From: Thermodesulfobacteriota bacterium
GTDB lineage: Bacteria; Desulfobacterota; Dissulfuribacteria; Dissulfuribacterales; QOAL01
Length of the DNA stretch: 39,353 bases
Direction: 5' to 3'
NCBI GenBank assembly: GCA_013154175.1
Contig: JAADCZ010000161.1
Coordinates: 1-39,353 of the forward strand
A program made the position numbers and the translations under genes. The notes beneath the pieces are model-generated. The model ran no database searches. It was not told the origin of the DNA and saw only the letters and a list, made by a program, of their open reading frames with translations. Positions within the stretch are counted from its first letter, which is position 1, and each line of letters begins with the position of its first letter. Shown piece by piece: positions 8,491 through 16,321 of the stretch.

Positions 8491-10104
8491 ATGTTGCCTC
8501 CAAGTGTTCAGCCAAAGCAGCCGGACGCTTCCGGAACCCTCCCAAACCGTCCTTGGCGGGTGCTCATAGTAGATGACGACCCGTCCATCATCCAGATTAT
8601 AGAGGCCTATCTTCAGCGTCAAAACTGTTACGAAGTGGTAAAGGCATCGAACGCCCTGGAGGCCTTTTCCGTGCTGGACCACGTCATGGAGGTTGATGTT
8701 GTCCTGGCGGATATCAACATGCCTGGCATGAGCGGCATCGAGTTCGTTGAAAAACTCAAGATGCGGGACAGGACGATAGTTGCCGCGATCATCACAGGCG
8801 AGCCTTCCATGGACGTGATAGTGAAGGCCATGCGCAGCGGGGCCTCGGACTTCTTGTCGAAACCATTTCGCTTCGACCAGCTCCAGCTTGCCCTAGAAAG
8901 GCTCATCAAGGAGCGGAGCATACTCCTCGAAAACCAGTATCTAACCGAAGAGGTGAGGGTCAAGCGGCTCCTCGAGCAGATGAATCAGAAGCTTGCCAGG
9001 AAGATGCGTGAGCAGGAGATCCTTTTCACCATCAGCGAATCCCTGTCCAGGACCCGCAATTCCGAAGAGCTCTATCACATGCTCGTGGAGCTGAGCGCAA
9101 GGCTGGCTGATGCGTCAAAGGCCATGTTATGGATAACAGAAGAGGATCGTCAGTCTGTGATACTTGTTGCCTCCCACGGGGTCGTCGGCAAGGACTTGAA
9201 AGAAATCTCCTGCGACCAGAAGGATCACCCTGTCATAAAGGTGATAAATGACGGCATCCCTGTCTTGGGGGAAAATCCCATCTGCCCAAGTGGCCCAGAT
9301 TCAGACTCGACGAGCCACCACGTAGGCGGATGTTATTTGCTAGTGCCCTTTAGAATTCGGGATGAGATACTTGGTGTGCTTGGCATCTCAGATGAGTGCA
9401 TCGAGCTCGATGCCGCCCATGAAACCCTGTTCCTCCTTCACATTTTGTCTGAACGTGCTAGTCTCACAGTAGAGAACATACTTTTGTATGACAGCCTTTT
9501 CATGAATCTCCATGCCACACTGCGGGCACTTGTCAGGAGTCTTGAGGCCAAGGATCCATACACCAAGCTGCATTCTGAAAGGGTGACCCAGTGGGCAGTT
9601 TCCATTGCAAAGGAGATGGGCTGCAGTGAAGAGGAAATTGAATCTTTAACCTTTGCTGGCCATCTGCATGACATAGGCAAGATTGGAATCCGCGATCAGA
9701 TACTCATGAAGCCAGGAAAGCTTACAGATGAAGAATATGAAATCATCAAGACCCATCCGGTGATAGGTGCAGAGATAGTGGGGCATCTTGGTTTGCTCCA
9801 GGCCGAGACGTCCATCATCAGGCACCATCACGAGCGATGGGACGGTCAGGGGTATCCTGACGGTCTAAAGGGTTTGCAGATTCCGAAACTTAGCAGAATA
9901 TTGGCAGTAGCGGATACCTACGATGCCATAACTTCCAGGCGCCCATACCGAGATGCTAACTCGGATGAGTTTGCCCTTGAGGAAATCGTGAGGAATTCCG
10001 GAACCCAGTTCGACCCAGAGGTTGTCGAGGCCTTCATCTCCCTTTGGAAAAAGCAGGGCCAGGAAATGGAATGTGGTCATCAGGGTCAACTCCCAGGGGA
10101 GTGA
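8491..10104 (+). CDS. REC-GAF-HD-GYP response regulator, predicted c-di-GMP phosphodiesterase
   Basis: Domains in order: receiver (about 15-135; VLIVDDDPS, DVVLADINMPGMSG, AAIITGEPS, SDFLSKPFRFDQL), coiled helix, GAF-like sensor (about 180-320; ILFTISESLSRTRNSEELYHMLVELS), then HD-GYP (about 345-515). The HD-GYP part has HSERVTQWA, the metal-binding HLHDIGKIGI, RHHHERWDGQGYPDGLKG with the GYP element intact, and VADTYDAIT, so it should be an active phosphodiesterase degrading c-di-GMP. The track starts at 8425 inside the previous gene; the ATG at 8491 is preferred because it is the first ATG after that stop, although no strong ribosome-binding site is seen. In this setting it could link phosphorelay input to motility. 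Confidence 0.9.
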   Translation: MLPPSVQPKQPDASGTLPNRPWRVLIVDDDPSIIQIIEAYLQRQNCYEVVKASNALEAFSVLDHVMEVDVVLADINMPGMSGIEFVEKLKMRDRTIVAAIITGEPSMDVIVKAMRSGASDFLSKPFRFDQLQLALERLIKERSILLENQYLTEEVRVKRLLEQMNQKLARKMREQEILFTISESLSRTRNSEELYHMLVELSARLADASKAMLWITEEDRQSVILVASHGVVGKDLKEISCDQKDHPVIKVINDGIPVLGENPICPSGPDSDSTSHHVGGCYLLVPFRIRDEILGVLGISDECIELDAAHETLFLLHILSERASLTVENILLYDSLFMNLHATLRALVRSLEAKDPYTKLHSERVTQWAVSIAKEMGCSEEEIESLTFAGHLHDIGKIGIRDQILMKPGKLTDEEYEIIKTHPVIGAEIVGHLGLLQAETSIIRHHHERWDGQGYPDGLKGLQIPKLSRILAVADTYDAITSRRPYRDANSDEFALEEIVRNSGTQFDPEVVEAFISLWKKQGQEMECGHQGQLPGE

Positions 10105-10284
10105 AGGTGATCTGCCGAATTTCTCATGGTAAATCATCAATTAGCTTGTAATAAGAAAAAAAAGCTATATATATTTGTTCTTGCAATCTTGGATGCGAGT
10201 TAGTGGGTGAAAGGTTAATTGTGGAGCTGAGGCCCAGGCCGCGATTATTTGGACAGCGCCTGGGTTTGTGAGGAGGATGTTTTT
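10105..10284 (+). promoter_or_regulatory. 180-base gap with a candidate sigma-70 promoter
   Basis: The gap between the HD-GYP gene and the kinase-like gene is AT-rich in its first half. TTGTAA (10146-10151) is followed, after 16 bases including a run of eight A, by TATATATATT; TATATA at 10168-10173 would be the -10 box. A clear AGGAGG (10271-10276) precedes the ATG at 10285. I see no strong terminator for the upstream gene. The call depends only on hexamer similarity. Confidence 0.3.
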
Positions 10285-11064
10285 ATGTCCAGTGAGAAGA
10301 ACGGGGCTGCCGTGAATATGCTTAGATATTTTCGGGATAGCCTCATTGGCAGAAATGCCAAGGGGATTGTGCACAATATGAACAGCCCCCTGCAGGTCCT
10401 TTCCATGCAGATTGAACTGCTTGGAATGGATTTAAATCAGTTGGCATCTCTGCCTTGTGACAACCAAGACCTGAAAAAGGGTTTAAATCAAATAATAGAC
10501 AGGCTAGGGCAGCTTGAAGGTATCGTAGACAAGATCAATCACCTGGTTAAGCTGGTGGGATCAAGGGTCTACGATGAGGAACAGGACGATGAGGAAAGTC
10601 CTGTCATGGTCTCACAGCTTATTGACGAGACAGTGGAGTTCTGGAAATCCGATTTGTTCTTCAAACACAAGGTGGATGTAAAGCTTTCCATGCCTGAAAT
10701 ATCTCCTGTGGTGGTCTCCAAGGAGCAATATCTAAAGGACGCAATAGACAGTATACTCTTTGGCTGCATAGAGATGCTCAAGGATGCCAATGAGCCTGCC
10801 TTGGGCATCGAGGTCTCTGCCAATGGGGAGACGGATATTGCCATATCGTTCAGGCCCCAAGGAGTCAGGTTCCCAGTGGAGAAACTTGGCCAGGCAACCT
10901 CTTTGATGGAGACCTCCAGCGACCAGGGTAGCGGCTGCGAGATATCCCTGAGCCCCCTGGACGTCGCCATGGCAGTGGCAAAGATGAGCATTCAGAAAAT
11001 AGGTGGTGACTTCACCATGAAGGATGATGAGGTTACCGTGAATCTCAAGGCTGTAACGTCATGA
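10285..11064 (+). CDS. Histidine-kinase-like protein with divergent ATPase domain
   Basis: The ATG at 10285 is preferred over the track start at 10249 because AGGAGG lies 8 bases upstream; the product is 259 residues. No transmembrane segment or sensor domain is present. Residues 24-50 (NAKGIVHNMNSPLQVLSMQIELL) resemble the H-box of DHp domains (HExxxPL type), with His30 as the possible phospho-acceptor. The C-terminal half looks like a HATPase fold in outline (ILFGCIEMLKDANEPALGIEVSANG, then GSGCEISLSPLDVAMAVAKMSIQKIGGDFTM), but the usual N-box asparagine and the DxGxG motif are not recognisable. It may be a phosphotransfer protein or an ATP-poor pseudokinase. The stop overlaps the next gene by ATGA. 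Proximity to three receiver proteins suggests a shared pathway. Confidence 0.6.
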   Translation: MSSEKNGAAVNMLRYFRDSLIGRNAKGIVHNMNSPLQVLSMQIELLGMDLNQLASLPCDNQDLKKGLNQIIDRLGQLEGIVDKINHLVKLVGSRVYDEEQDDEESPVMVSQLIDETVEFWKSDLFFKHKVDVKLSMPEISPVVVSKEQYLKDAIDSILFGCIEMLKDANEPALGIEVSANGETDIAISFRPQGVRFPVEKLGQATSLMETSSDQGSGCEISLSPLDVAMAVAKMSIQKIGGDFTMKDDEVTVNLKAVTS

Positions 11065-11615
11065 TGGCCAGTTGGCCCTTTGACCAGGTCGTTTGTTTCG
11101 GAGACAGCATTACAGAAGGCTACATGGTGGACGAAGAGTCTTCCTACCCTGCCAGACTTTCAAAAATCCTAAATCTCAAATGTATAAATCTCGGTGTCTC
11201 GGGCGACACCTCCTCTGATGGCCTAAGAAGGCTTGGTCAGCTCGATGAAGCCATTGGAGCAGGGCAGCGCTCAGTGGTCCTGATAGAGTTTGGTATCAAT
11301 GACTTTTTCATGCTCTATCCCCGAAGTGAAACCAAGGCGAATCTGGAAAGGCTGATAAACCACATTCGGGAAAAGGGTCAGGGCCCGATACTTATTGGTT
11401 TTTCCATGGATTACCCAGGGGTGCCCCAGTGGGTTAGCTTGTATGAGGAACTTTCAGAGGCCCAGGAGGTTCCCCTTTACCCCAATGTGTTTCATGGGCT
11501 GTCGAAAAGGGAGGGCGATTTTTTGTCAGACGGTCTTCATCCAAGCCCATCTGGTTATCAAAAGATTGCCCAGGGTATAGGCGGTTTTCTTAGGGACATT
11601 TTTGACAATAAATAG
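11061..11615 (+). CDS. SGNH/GDSL-family hydrolase (esterase/lipase-like)
   Basis: A 184-residue cytoplasmic-looking hydrolase with all the SGNH blocks: FGDSITEG (block I, nucleophile Ser), LGVSGDTSSDGLRR (block II Gly), EFGINDFF (block III Asn) and DGLHPSPSGYQKIA (block V Asp and His). It resembles the TesA-type arylesterase/thioesterase branch, but no signal peptide is visible, so it probably acts in the cytoplasm. Substrate cannot be inferred. It starts with an ATG overlapping the stop of the kinase-like gene (ATGA), so the two are translationally coupled, which is an unusual pairing of a signalling protein with a hydrolase. Confidence 0.88.
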   Translation: MMASWPFDQVVCFGDSITEGYMVDEESSYPARLSKILNLKCINLGVSGDTSSDGLRRLGQLDEAIGAGQRSVVLIEFGINDFFMLYPRSETKANLERLINHIREKGQGPILIGFSMDYPGVPQWVSLYEELSEAQEVPLYPNVFHGLSKREGDFLSDGLHPSPSGYQKIAQGIGGFLRDIFDNK

Positions 11616-11641
11616 ACATTGACATTGTCTTTCCTAGATGG

Positions 11642-13141
11642 ATGATTGATGATCTGAAAAGCCTCATTAGAGACCAGATTCTGGCTGTAAGGCAGCAAGA
11701 CCTTTTGGCCTATCTTGGAATGGGGCAGGGTCACGATCAAATCCAAACCAAAATCTCTCCCATCACCAAGGAACAGGTAAAAGAGATAGAAGGGCTCGTG
11801 GAAAGGGGCCTTCTACACAGGAATTATTACTTCTACGCCTGTGATCTCTTTATTCGCCAGAAGGTGGAACCCGCCCAGGAGATGCTGGATCAGTGGATGA
11901 GTGGTGCCAAGGCCCAGGTTGGGGGCGAGGATATAAAATTTTCCAACATCATATCCTGGTGCCAGTACCAAGACAGCAAGGAGAAAAGGGATCATCTCGA
12001 AAGAGAGGCAAGGGCACTTTGCAGGTTTCTTTCGCCCTTTAGCGAGGCAACATGGCAGACCACCTTCAGGGCCGTTACCGAAGATCTGGGTTACAGCGAT
12101 TATTTGGGTTTCCTGCGCAAAAAAAGGGGGAGCGTACTGGATGCGGACATTGAAAATGCCAGGAGCTTTCTGGAGCAAACCAGGGATGGCTATTTCACCC
12201 TGATAGATACATGGTTCGAAAGGATTCCAGAACCCGTCATCCCAGGAGACAGGAGCCGCTTTGATGCAATCTATCTTCTTGGAATGCGCTATCTCGACTC
12301 CCTTTACCCCGATGACTGGAAGGGTGAGGAAGGAGTCAACAAAGCCGTAAACTTCTTTCAAGGGCTCGTACGCAACCTAGATGGACTAAATATCCACATC
12401 ACATCATCCTCAGGCGGAAATCCCTGCTGTTTGCCTGTGAGCATTCCCGGTGAGGTGCATGTCATAGCAGGGCCCCTTGGGGGCTGGATAGATCTTGAGG
12501 GACTCTTTCACGAGCTTGGTCATGCCCTTTTCTTTCTGGGCCACAGCGAGGAACTTCCCTTTGAGGCAAGGGAGCTCTTCTTGGAACCCGCCCTTTCTGA
12601 GGCCTTTGCCTTCTTGTTTCAGCTTGTATCCCTGGACACCACCTTTCTCACCAGGGTCATGGGCCTTGGGGAAAGGGATGCTGAAATACTGTCCATAATG
12701 CAGAAGGTTAAGTTTCTGACCCTAGCAAGAAGATATTCTGCAAAGAGCATTACGGAATATGAAAATTTCAAGGGCTGTGGCAGACAGGAGGGAAAGAGAC
12801 GCTACGCCCAACTTCTGGAGAGACATACCGGCTTTCGCTACCAACCTGAGACATACTATTTCGATCTCATGCCCGACCTCTACAGCCTCGACTACTTCAA
12901 GGCCTTTGTCGCCTCACTTTCCATGGAGCGCCATCTTGAAGGAGACAATGGGCCAGGGTGGTTCCTCCACGAGTCAGCCAGGGAGCTTTTGGGCAAGTGG
13001 GCCTTTTGCGGCAACACCATGAGCCTCGAGCAGTTCATGATACGTCACCTTGGCATGGAAGCCTGCCATGAACCCTTTGATTTTGCCATAAATGGTCCCC
13101 TTTTGGATGGATATGTCAAAAAAATGGCACAAAATGTTTGA
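11642..13141 (+). CDS. Zinc metallopeptidase, M3 (oligopeptidase)-like
   Basis: A 499-residue protein without signal peptide. The sequence GLFHELGHALFFLGHSEELPFEARELFLEPALSEAFAF contains HELGH (His290, Glu291, His294), the gluzincin zinc site, and FLEPALSE about 21 residues on (Glu315 as probable third ligand), arranged as in M3 oligopeptidases and M3-like families. The rest of the protein is helical and not closely recognisable to me, so it may be a divergent M3 member. Intracellular peptide hydrolysis is the likely role. It lies 26 bases after the SGNH hydrolase and is probably in the same transcript. The ATG at 11642 lacks a strong ribosome-binding site. Confidence 0.7.
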   Translation: MIDDLKSLIRDQILAVRQQDLLAYLGMGQGHDQIQTKISPITKEQVKEIEGLVERGLLHRNYYFYACDLFIRQKVEPAQEMLDQWMSGAKAQVGGEDIKFSNIISWCQYQDSKEKRDHLEREARALCRFLSPFSEATWQTTFRAVTEDLGYSDYLGFLRKKRGSVLDADIENARSFLEQTRDGYFTLIDTWFERIPEPVIPGDRSRFDAIYLLGMRYLDSLYPDDWKGEEGVNKAVNFFQGLVRNLDGLNIHITSSSGGNPCCLPVSIPGEVHVIAGPLGGWIDLEGLFHELGHALFFLGHSEELPFEARELFLEPALSEAFAFLFQLVSLDTTFLTRVMGLGERDAEILSIMQKVKFLTLARRYSAKSITEYENFKGCGRQEGKRRYAQLLERHTGFRYQPETYYFDLMPDLYSLDYFKAFVASLSMERHLEGDNGPGWFLHESARELLGKWAFCGNTMSLEQFMIRHLGMEACHEPFDFAINGPLLDGYVKKMAQNV

Positions 13142-13256
13142 CACCTATCTTTCTCTTTATTAACTTGAAATAATCTTAAATGGGAGAGAGTCCGTACAGC
13201 AGGGAAGCTCCTGTTCACTACGGGCAGGAGGTAGAGGAGTTTAAGGAGAAAGTCAC

Positions 13257-14669
13257 ATGAGAAACGAGTGTATCCTGGTCGTCGACGATTCGCCAGATAT
13301 TCGCTTTACCATGTCCGAAGTCCTTAAAACCAAGGGCTTTTCAGTAGAGAGTGCAAGCGACGGTCAGGAAGCCATTGAGATGCTGGAGAATCGATTCTTT
13401 GACATCGTCCTGACAGATCTCAGCATGCCTAGAAAGACGGGTATGGACGTGTTGAGATATGTCACTGAGAATTCTCCAGAGACGATCTGTATCATCATCA
13501 CAGGTTTTGGAACCATTCAGGGCGCTGTCGAGGCCCTGAAGATAGGCGCCTACGATTATCTTTGCAAACCCATAAAGCCCGACGAGGTCACCATCCTCAT
13601 TGACAAGGCCCTCGAGGTCAGGGATCTCAAGCGCGAGAACCGAAGCCTCAAAAAGGAGCTCAAGAGCCGTTACGGTTTTGACAACATCATCGGCACGAGC
13701 AAGCCCATGCAAGAGGTCTTCAGGCTCGTTGAAAAGGTGGCTGACACAGACAGCACCGTGCTGATAACCGGTGAAAGCGGTACAGGCAAGGAGCTGATCG
13801 CCCATTCCATTCACTATGCCAGTGACAGAAAGGACGGACCGTTCATCCCCGTCAACTGCGCAGCCATTCCAGAGGAGCTTTTGGAAAGCGAGCTCTTTGG
13901 TCATGAAAAGGGCGCCTTCACCCATGCCATCAAGACGCGCATTGGCAGGTTCGAGCTTGCGAACAAGGGCACTATATTCCTTGACGAGATAGGGGAAATG
14001 AGCCCATCTCTTCAGGTCAAGCTCTTGAGGGTCTTGCAGGAGAGAAAGTTTGAAAGGGTTGGAGGCGTAAAGACCATCTCTGTGGATATAAGGGTGGTGG
14101 CCGCCACCAACCAGGATCTGGAAACAGCAGTCAAGGAAGGCAGGTTCAGGGAAGACCTCTATTACAGGCTCAACGTCATTCCCATTCATGTGCCGCCCCT
14201 CAGGGAGAGGCGCAGCGATATCCCCCTTTTGGCAAAGTATTTCCTGGAGAAATATTGCAAGGGCAAGAGAAAGGGCGTCCAGGGGATTTCAGACGAGGCA
14301 ATGGAGATCCTTGTGAGATACGACTGGCCAGGTAATGTCCGGGAGCTCGAGAACATTATCGAGAGGATGGTAATTTTGGCCAATGGCGATATTATTACCA
14401 AGGAAGACTTGCCTCTTCAGATAGTGGAAAAGGCTGGCTGTTCCCCTGGCTTTTTGGCAGTCTCTGGCGAGGCAATGGAGTTTCCAGATGAAGGCCTAAG
14501 TCTAAGTCAGGCAGTGTCTGAGTTGGAGAAGACCTTGATACTGAAGGCCCTGGAACGCACGGGCGGTGTCAAGAACCGTGCCGCAAAACTCCTTAAGATG
14601 AATCGTACCACGCTCATCGAGAAGATGAAGAAATTGGGCCTCATGCCAAAGTCCAAAAAGGCAGCTTGA
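13257..14669 (+). CDS. Sigma-54-dependent response regulator (NtrC family)
   Basis: Domains: receiver (1-120; [45 protein letters not shown]), AAA+ sigma-54 interaction domain (about 140-380) and Fis-type helix-turn-helix (about 420-470; [40 protein letters not shown]). Walker A is GESGTGKE (172-179), Walker [12 protein letters not shown], and the R-finger region [23 protein letters not shown] is intact. The sigma-54 contact loop reads GAFTHA (219-224) rather than the usual GAFTGA. AAGGAGA lies 8 bases before the ATG. A sigma-54 promoter lies about 8.4 kb downstream before fliL, so this could be a flagellar regulator, but no direct link is seen; the target may equally be the next two genes or loci elsewhere. 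Confidence 0.95.
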   Translation: MRNECILVVDDSPDIRFTMSEVLKTKGFSVESASDGQEAIEMLENRFFDIVLTDLSMPRKTGMDVLRYVTENSPETICIIITGFGTIQGAVEALKIGAYDYLCKPIKPDEVTILIDKALEVRDLKRENRSLKKELKSRYGFDNIIGTSKPMQEVFRLVEKVADTDSTVLITGESGTGKELIAHSIHYASDRKDGPFIPVNCAAIPEELLESELFGHEKGAFTHAIKTRIGRFELANKGTIFLDEIGEMSPSLQVKLLRVLQERKFERVGGVKTISVDIRVVAATNQDLETAVKEGRFREDLYYRLNVIPIHVPPLRERRSDIPLLAKYFLEKYCKGKRKGVQGISDEAMEILVRYDWPGNVRELENIIERMVILANGDIITKEDLPLQIVEKAGCSPGFLAVSGEAMEFPDEGLSLSQAVSELEKTLILKALERTGGVKNRAAKLLKMNRTTLIEKMKKLGLMPKSKKAA

Positions 14670-14676
14670 GTAAAAA

Positions 14677-16266
14677 ATGAGAAATTTTTTAAAGTTTTGT
14701 TTCAACCTTTCAGTTTTAGTCTGTGTTGTCGTTTTCTCTCCACATTTTTCAACCAATTTTGTATTTGCCTCTTCCCCGACCTCTGGTTCGGCCCTCGTGG
14801 CAATGAAACCCATTGAGAGCAATCTTCAGTATGTGGGGAAGGCATTGACCCAGATGTTCGTTACAAGGCTCTCCTCCGAGGGTATCGACACGGTACCCAT
14901 CAAGCCAGACGGGGAAAATGAAACCATCGTCCAGTTGGCGGATTTCCTCTTTGGCGGCAAGGTGTACCAGAAGGGGGATCACTACGAGGCAACCTTCAGT
15001 CTCAAATCTGCCAAGGATGGCTCGGTTGTAAAGCAGTGGCAGCTTCGTGCCCAGACCCTTGATACCTTGGCCAGGGATGCAGCCCTTCTTTCTGCAAAGG
15101 TTGCCGATGTTGTTAAAAATAGCGGTCAGGTAGTGGCTCCAGAAAGTGCAACTACACTTTCGGCCCTGTCGGCTCCAGGTGCAGACACTGTGGATACCAC
15201 AGATGAGTTCAGGATGGCCCGGCTTCATCCAGATATTCTCGTCAGGGAAAAGCTAGAAAAGGATGAAGAAAGGGAGATCGAGGAGCAGAAGAGGGGCCTT
15301 AGGCCATCTGCCACAGGAGGAAGTGCAGGAGATGATTATGCTCCCCTTCCAGATGTTTATGACAGCGGGGATGATGTGACAGAATCAGATTCCCAAAAGG
15401 CCCCCTATAAGGTGGCAGGTGAGGGCGCAAATGGTCAGCAGCAAGAGGAAGAAGACTATGACTCCTACATGCCTATCCCAGATGTCTACGACCCTGAAAG
15501 CGATGAGGGCCCATCTGAAAGGATAGCCTCAAGTGTTCCTTCCAAGGAAGTTTCCGCCACCACGTCCAGCAAGGGCGAAGGGAAGGGCAAGAGTTGGTAT
15601 TCCTGGCTTTGGCCCTTTGGAGGGGACGAAAATAAAAAGAAAGAGGAGCTCGTCTCCCAGGCAAAAAAGACAAGGCTTGAAAACGAGGAGGAAGACAGGG
15701 AGCCTGTGGTTGTTTCAGGAAAGGAAAGGCTTCCTCTGCCACCGCCTCCAAAGGTGGATTTCAATATTCCAGAGCCAGTTCCCCTGGACAGGGCCCTTAG
15801 CGAGATAGAGAACATCAAGGTCCAGAAAAAGGAGAAAAAGGGCTGGCTCTCAAGGCTTTGGCCCTTTGGTCACGAGGATGAGGAAGTGACCATCCTGCCT
15901 GAAAAGGGCCAGAACAGAACAGAGGTTCAAGATTCTGTTGTTCAGTCAACACCCCAGAACATTGCCAACACCCCAGCGACAAAGAAACCCAGTGTGGATG
16001 AAGGTCTTCATCCCTTTGAGTCTGGTGAGCAGATAGAGGCCTTCAGAAGACATCTAGAGATGGAAGATAAACCAGCTGAGGGTCGAGGCCACACTGTTGA
16101 GACCCCAGAGGTAGCCAGCGACAAGGCCCAGGGGAACATACCCGTTGTCACAGGTGGAAGCGTTGAGGCGCCAAAGGTTGAAAGTTCAAGTAAAGACTCG
16201 GACGATGAGTCAGACAAAGGGCCACGCCCTGAAGACTTCAACCACCCTATCTGGCAGTGGAATTAA
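14677..16266 (+). CDS. Exported acidic repeat protein of unknown function
   Basis: A 529-residue protein starting 7 bases after the regulator stop. Residues 1-32 form a signal peptide (MRNFLKFCFNLSVLVCVVVF...FVFASS). Residues about 35-150 form a compact domain (ALVAMKPIESNLQYVGKALTQMFVTRLSSEGIDTVPI) whose outline recalls the N-terminal domains of FlgO/CsgG/TolB-type envelope proteins; that is a weak impression. The rest is long, acidic and probably disordered, with two internal repeats: PLPDVYDSGDD / PIPDVYDPESD and SWYSWLWPFGGDE / GWLSRLWPFGHED, each followed by charged linker. No transmembrane anchor follows the signal peptide and no lipobox is seen, so it is probably periplasmic or surface-associated. 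It lies 55 bases before the AAA ATPase gene. I do not recognise a function. Confidence 0.75.
   Translation: MRNFLKFCFNLSVLVCVVVFSPHFSTNFVFASSPTSGSALVAMKPIESNLQYVGKALTQMFVTRLSSEGIDTVPIKPDGENETIVQLADFLFGGKVYQKGDHYEATFSLKSAKDGSVVKQWQLRAQTLDTLARDAALLSAKVADVVKNSGQVVAPESATTLSALSAPGADTVDTTDEFRMARLHPDILVREKLEKDEEREIEEQKRGLRPSATGGSAGDDYAPLPDVYDSGDDVTESDSQKAPYKVAGEGANGQQQEEEDYDSYMPIPDVYDPESDEGPSERIASSVPSKEVSATTSSKGEGKGKSWYSWLWPFGGDENKKKEELVSQAKKTRLENEEEDREPVVVSGKERLPLPPPPKVDFNIPEPVPLDRALSEIENIKVQKKEKKGWLSRLWPFGHEDEEVTILPEKGQNRTEVQDSVVQSTPQNIANTPATKKPSVDEGLHPFESGEQIEAFRRHLEMEDKPAEGRGHTVETPEVASDKAQGNIPVVTGGSVEAPKVESSSKDSDDESDKGPRPEDFNHPIWQWN
15342..15880 (+). repeat. Internal repeats in the exported acidic protein
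   Basis: Two kinds of unit occur twice. A PDVYD unit is encoded near 15342 and 15472, and a W-L-WPFG unit near 15598 and 15844. The second pair shares the 16-base identity GGCTTTGGCCCTTTGG at 15605-15620 and 15854-15869. The aromatic WPFG islands stand out from an otherwise acidic background and look like short binding motifs. Confidence 0.75.
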
Positions 16267-16321
16267 ATCGCTAGACATTTCTTTCGCACATTTTTTTCGC
16301 AAACATCATTAGGAGGGCAAG

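Noticed and set aside
13208-13232. Inverted repeat CTCCTG/CAGGAG before the sigma-54 regulator
   Set aside because: Six-base arms with a long loop and no T-run; the real ribosome-binding site is further downstream, so I see no clear role.
13341-14189. 282-residue minus-strand ORF within the sigma-54 regulator
   Set aside because: It mirrors a certain plus-strand gene and shows no motif.
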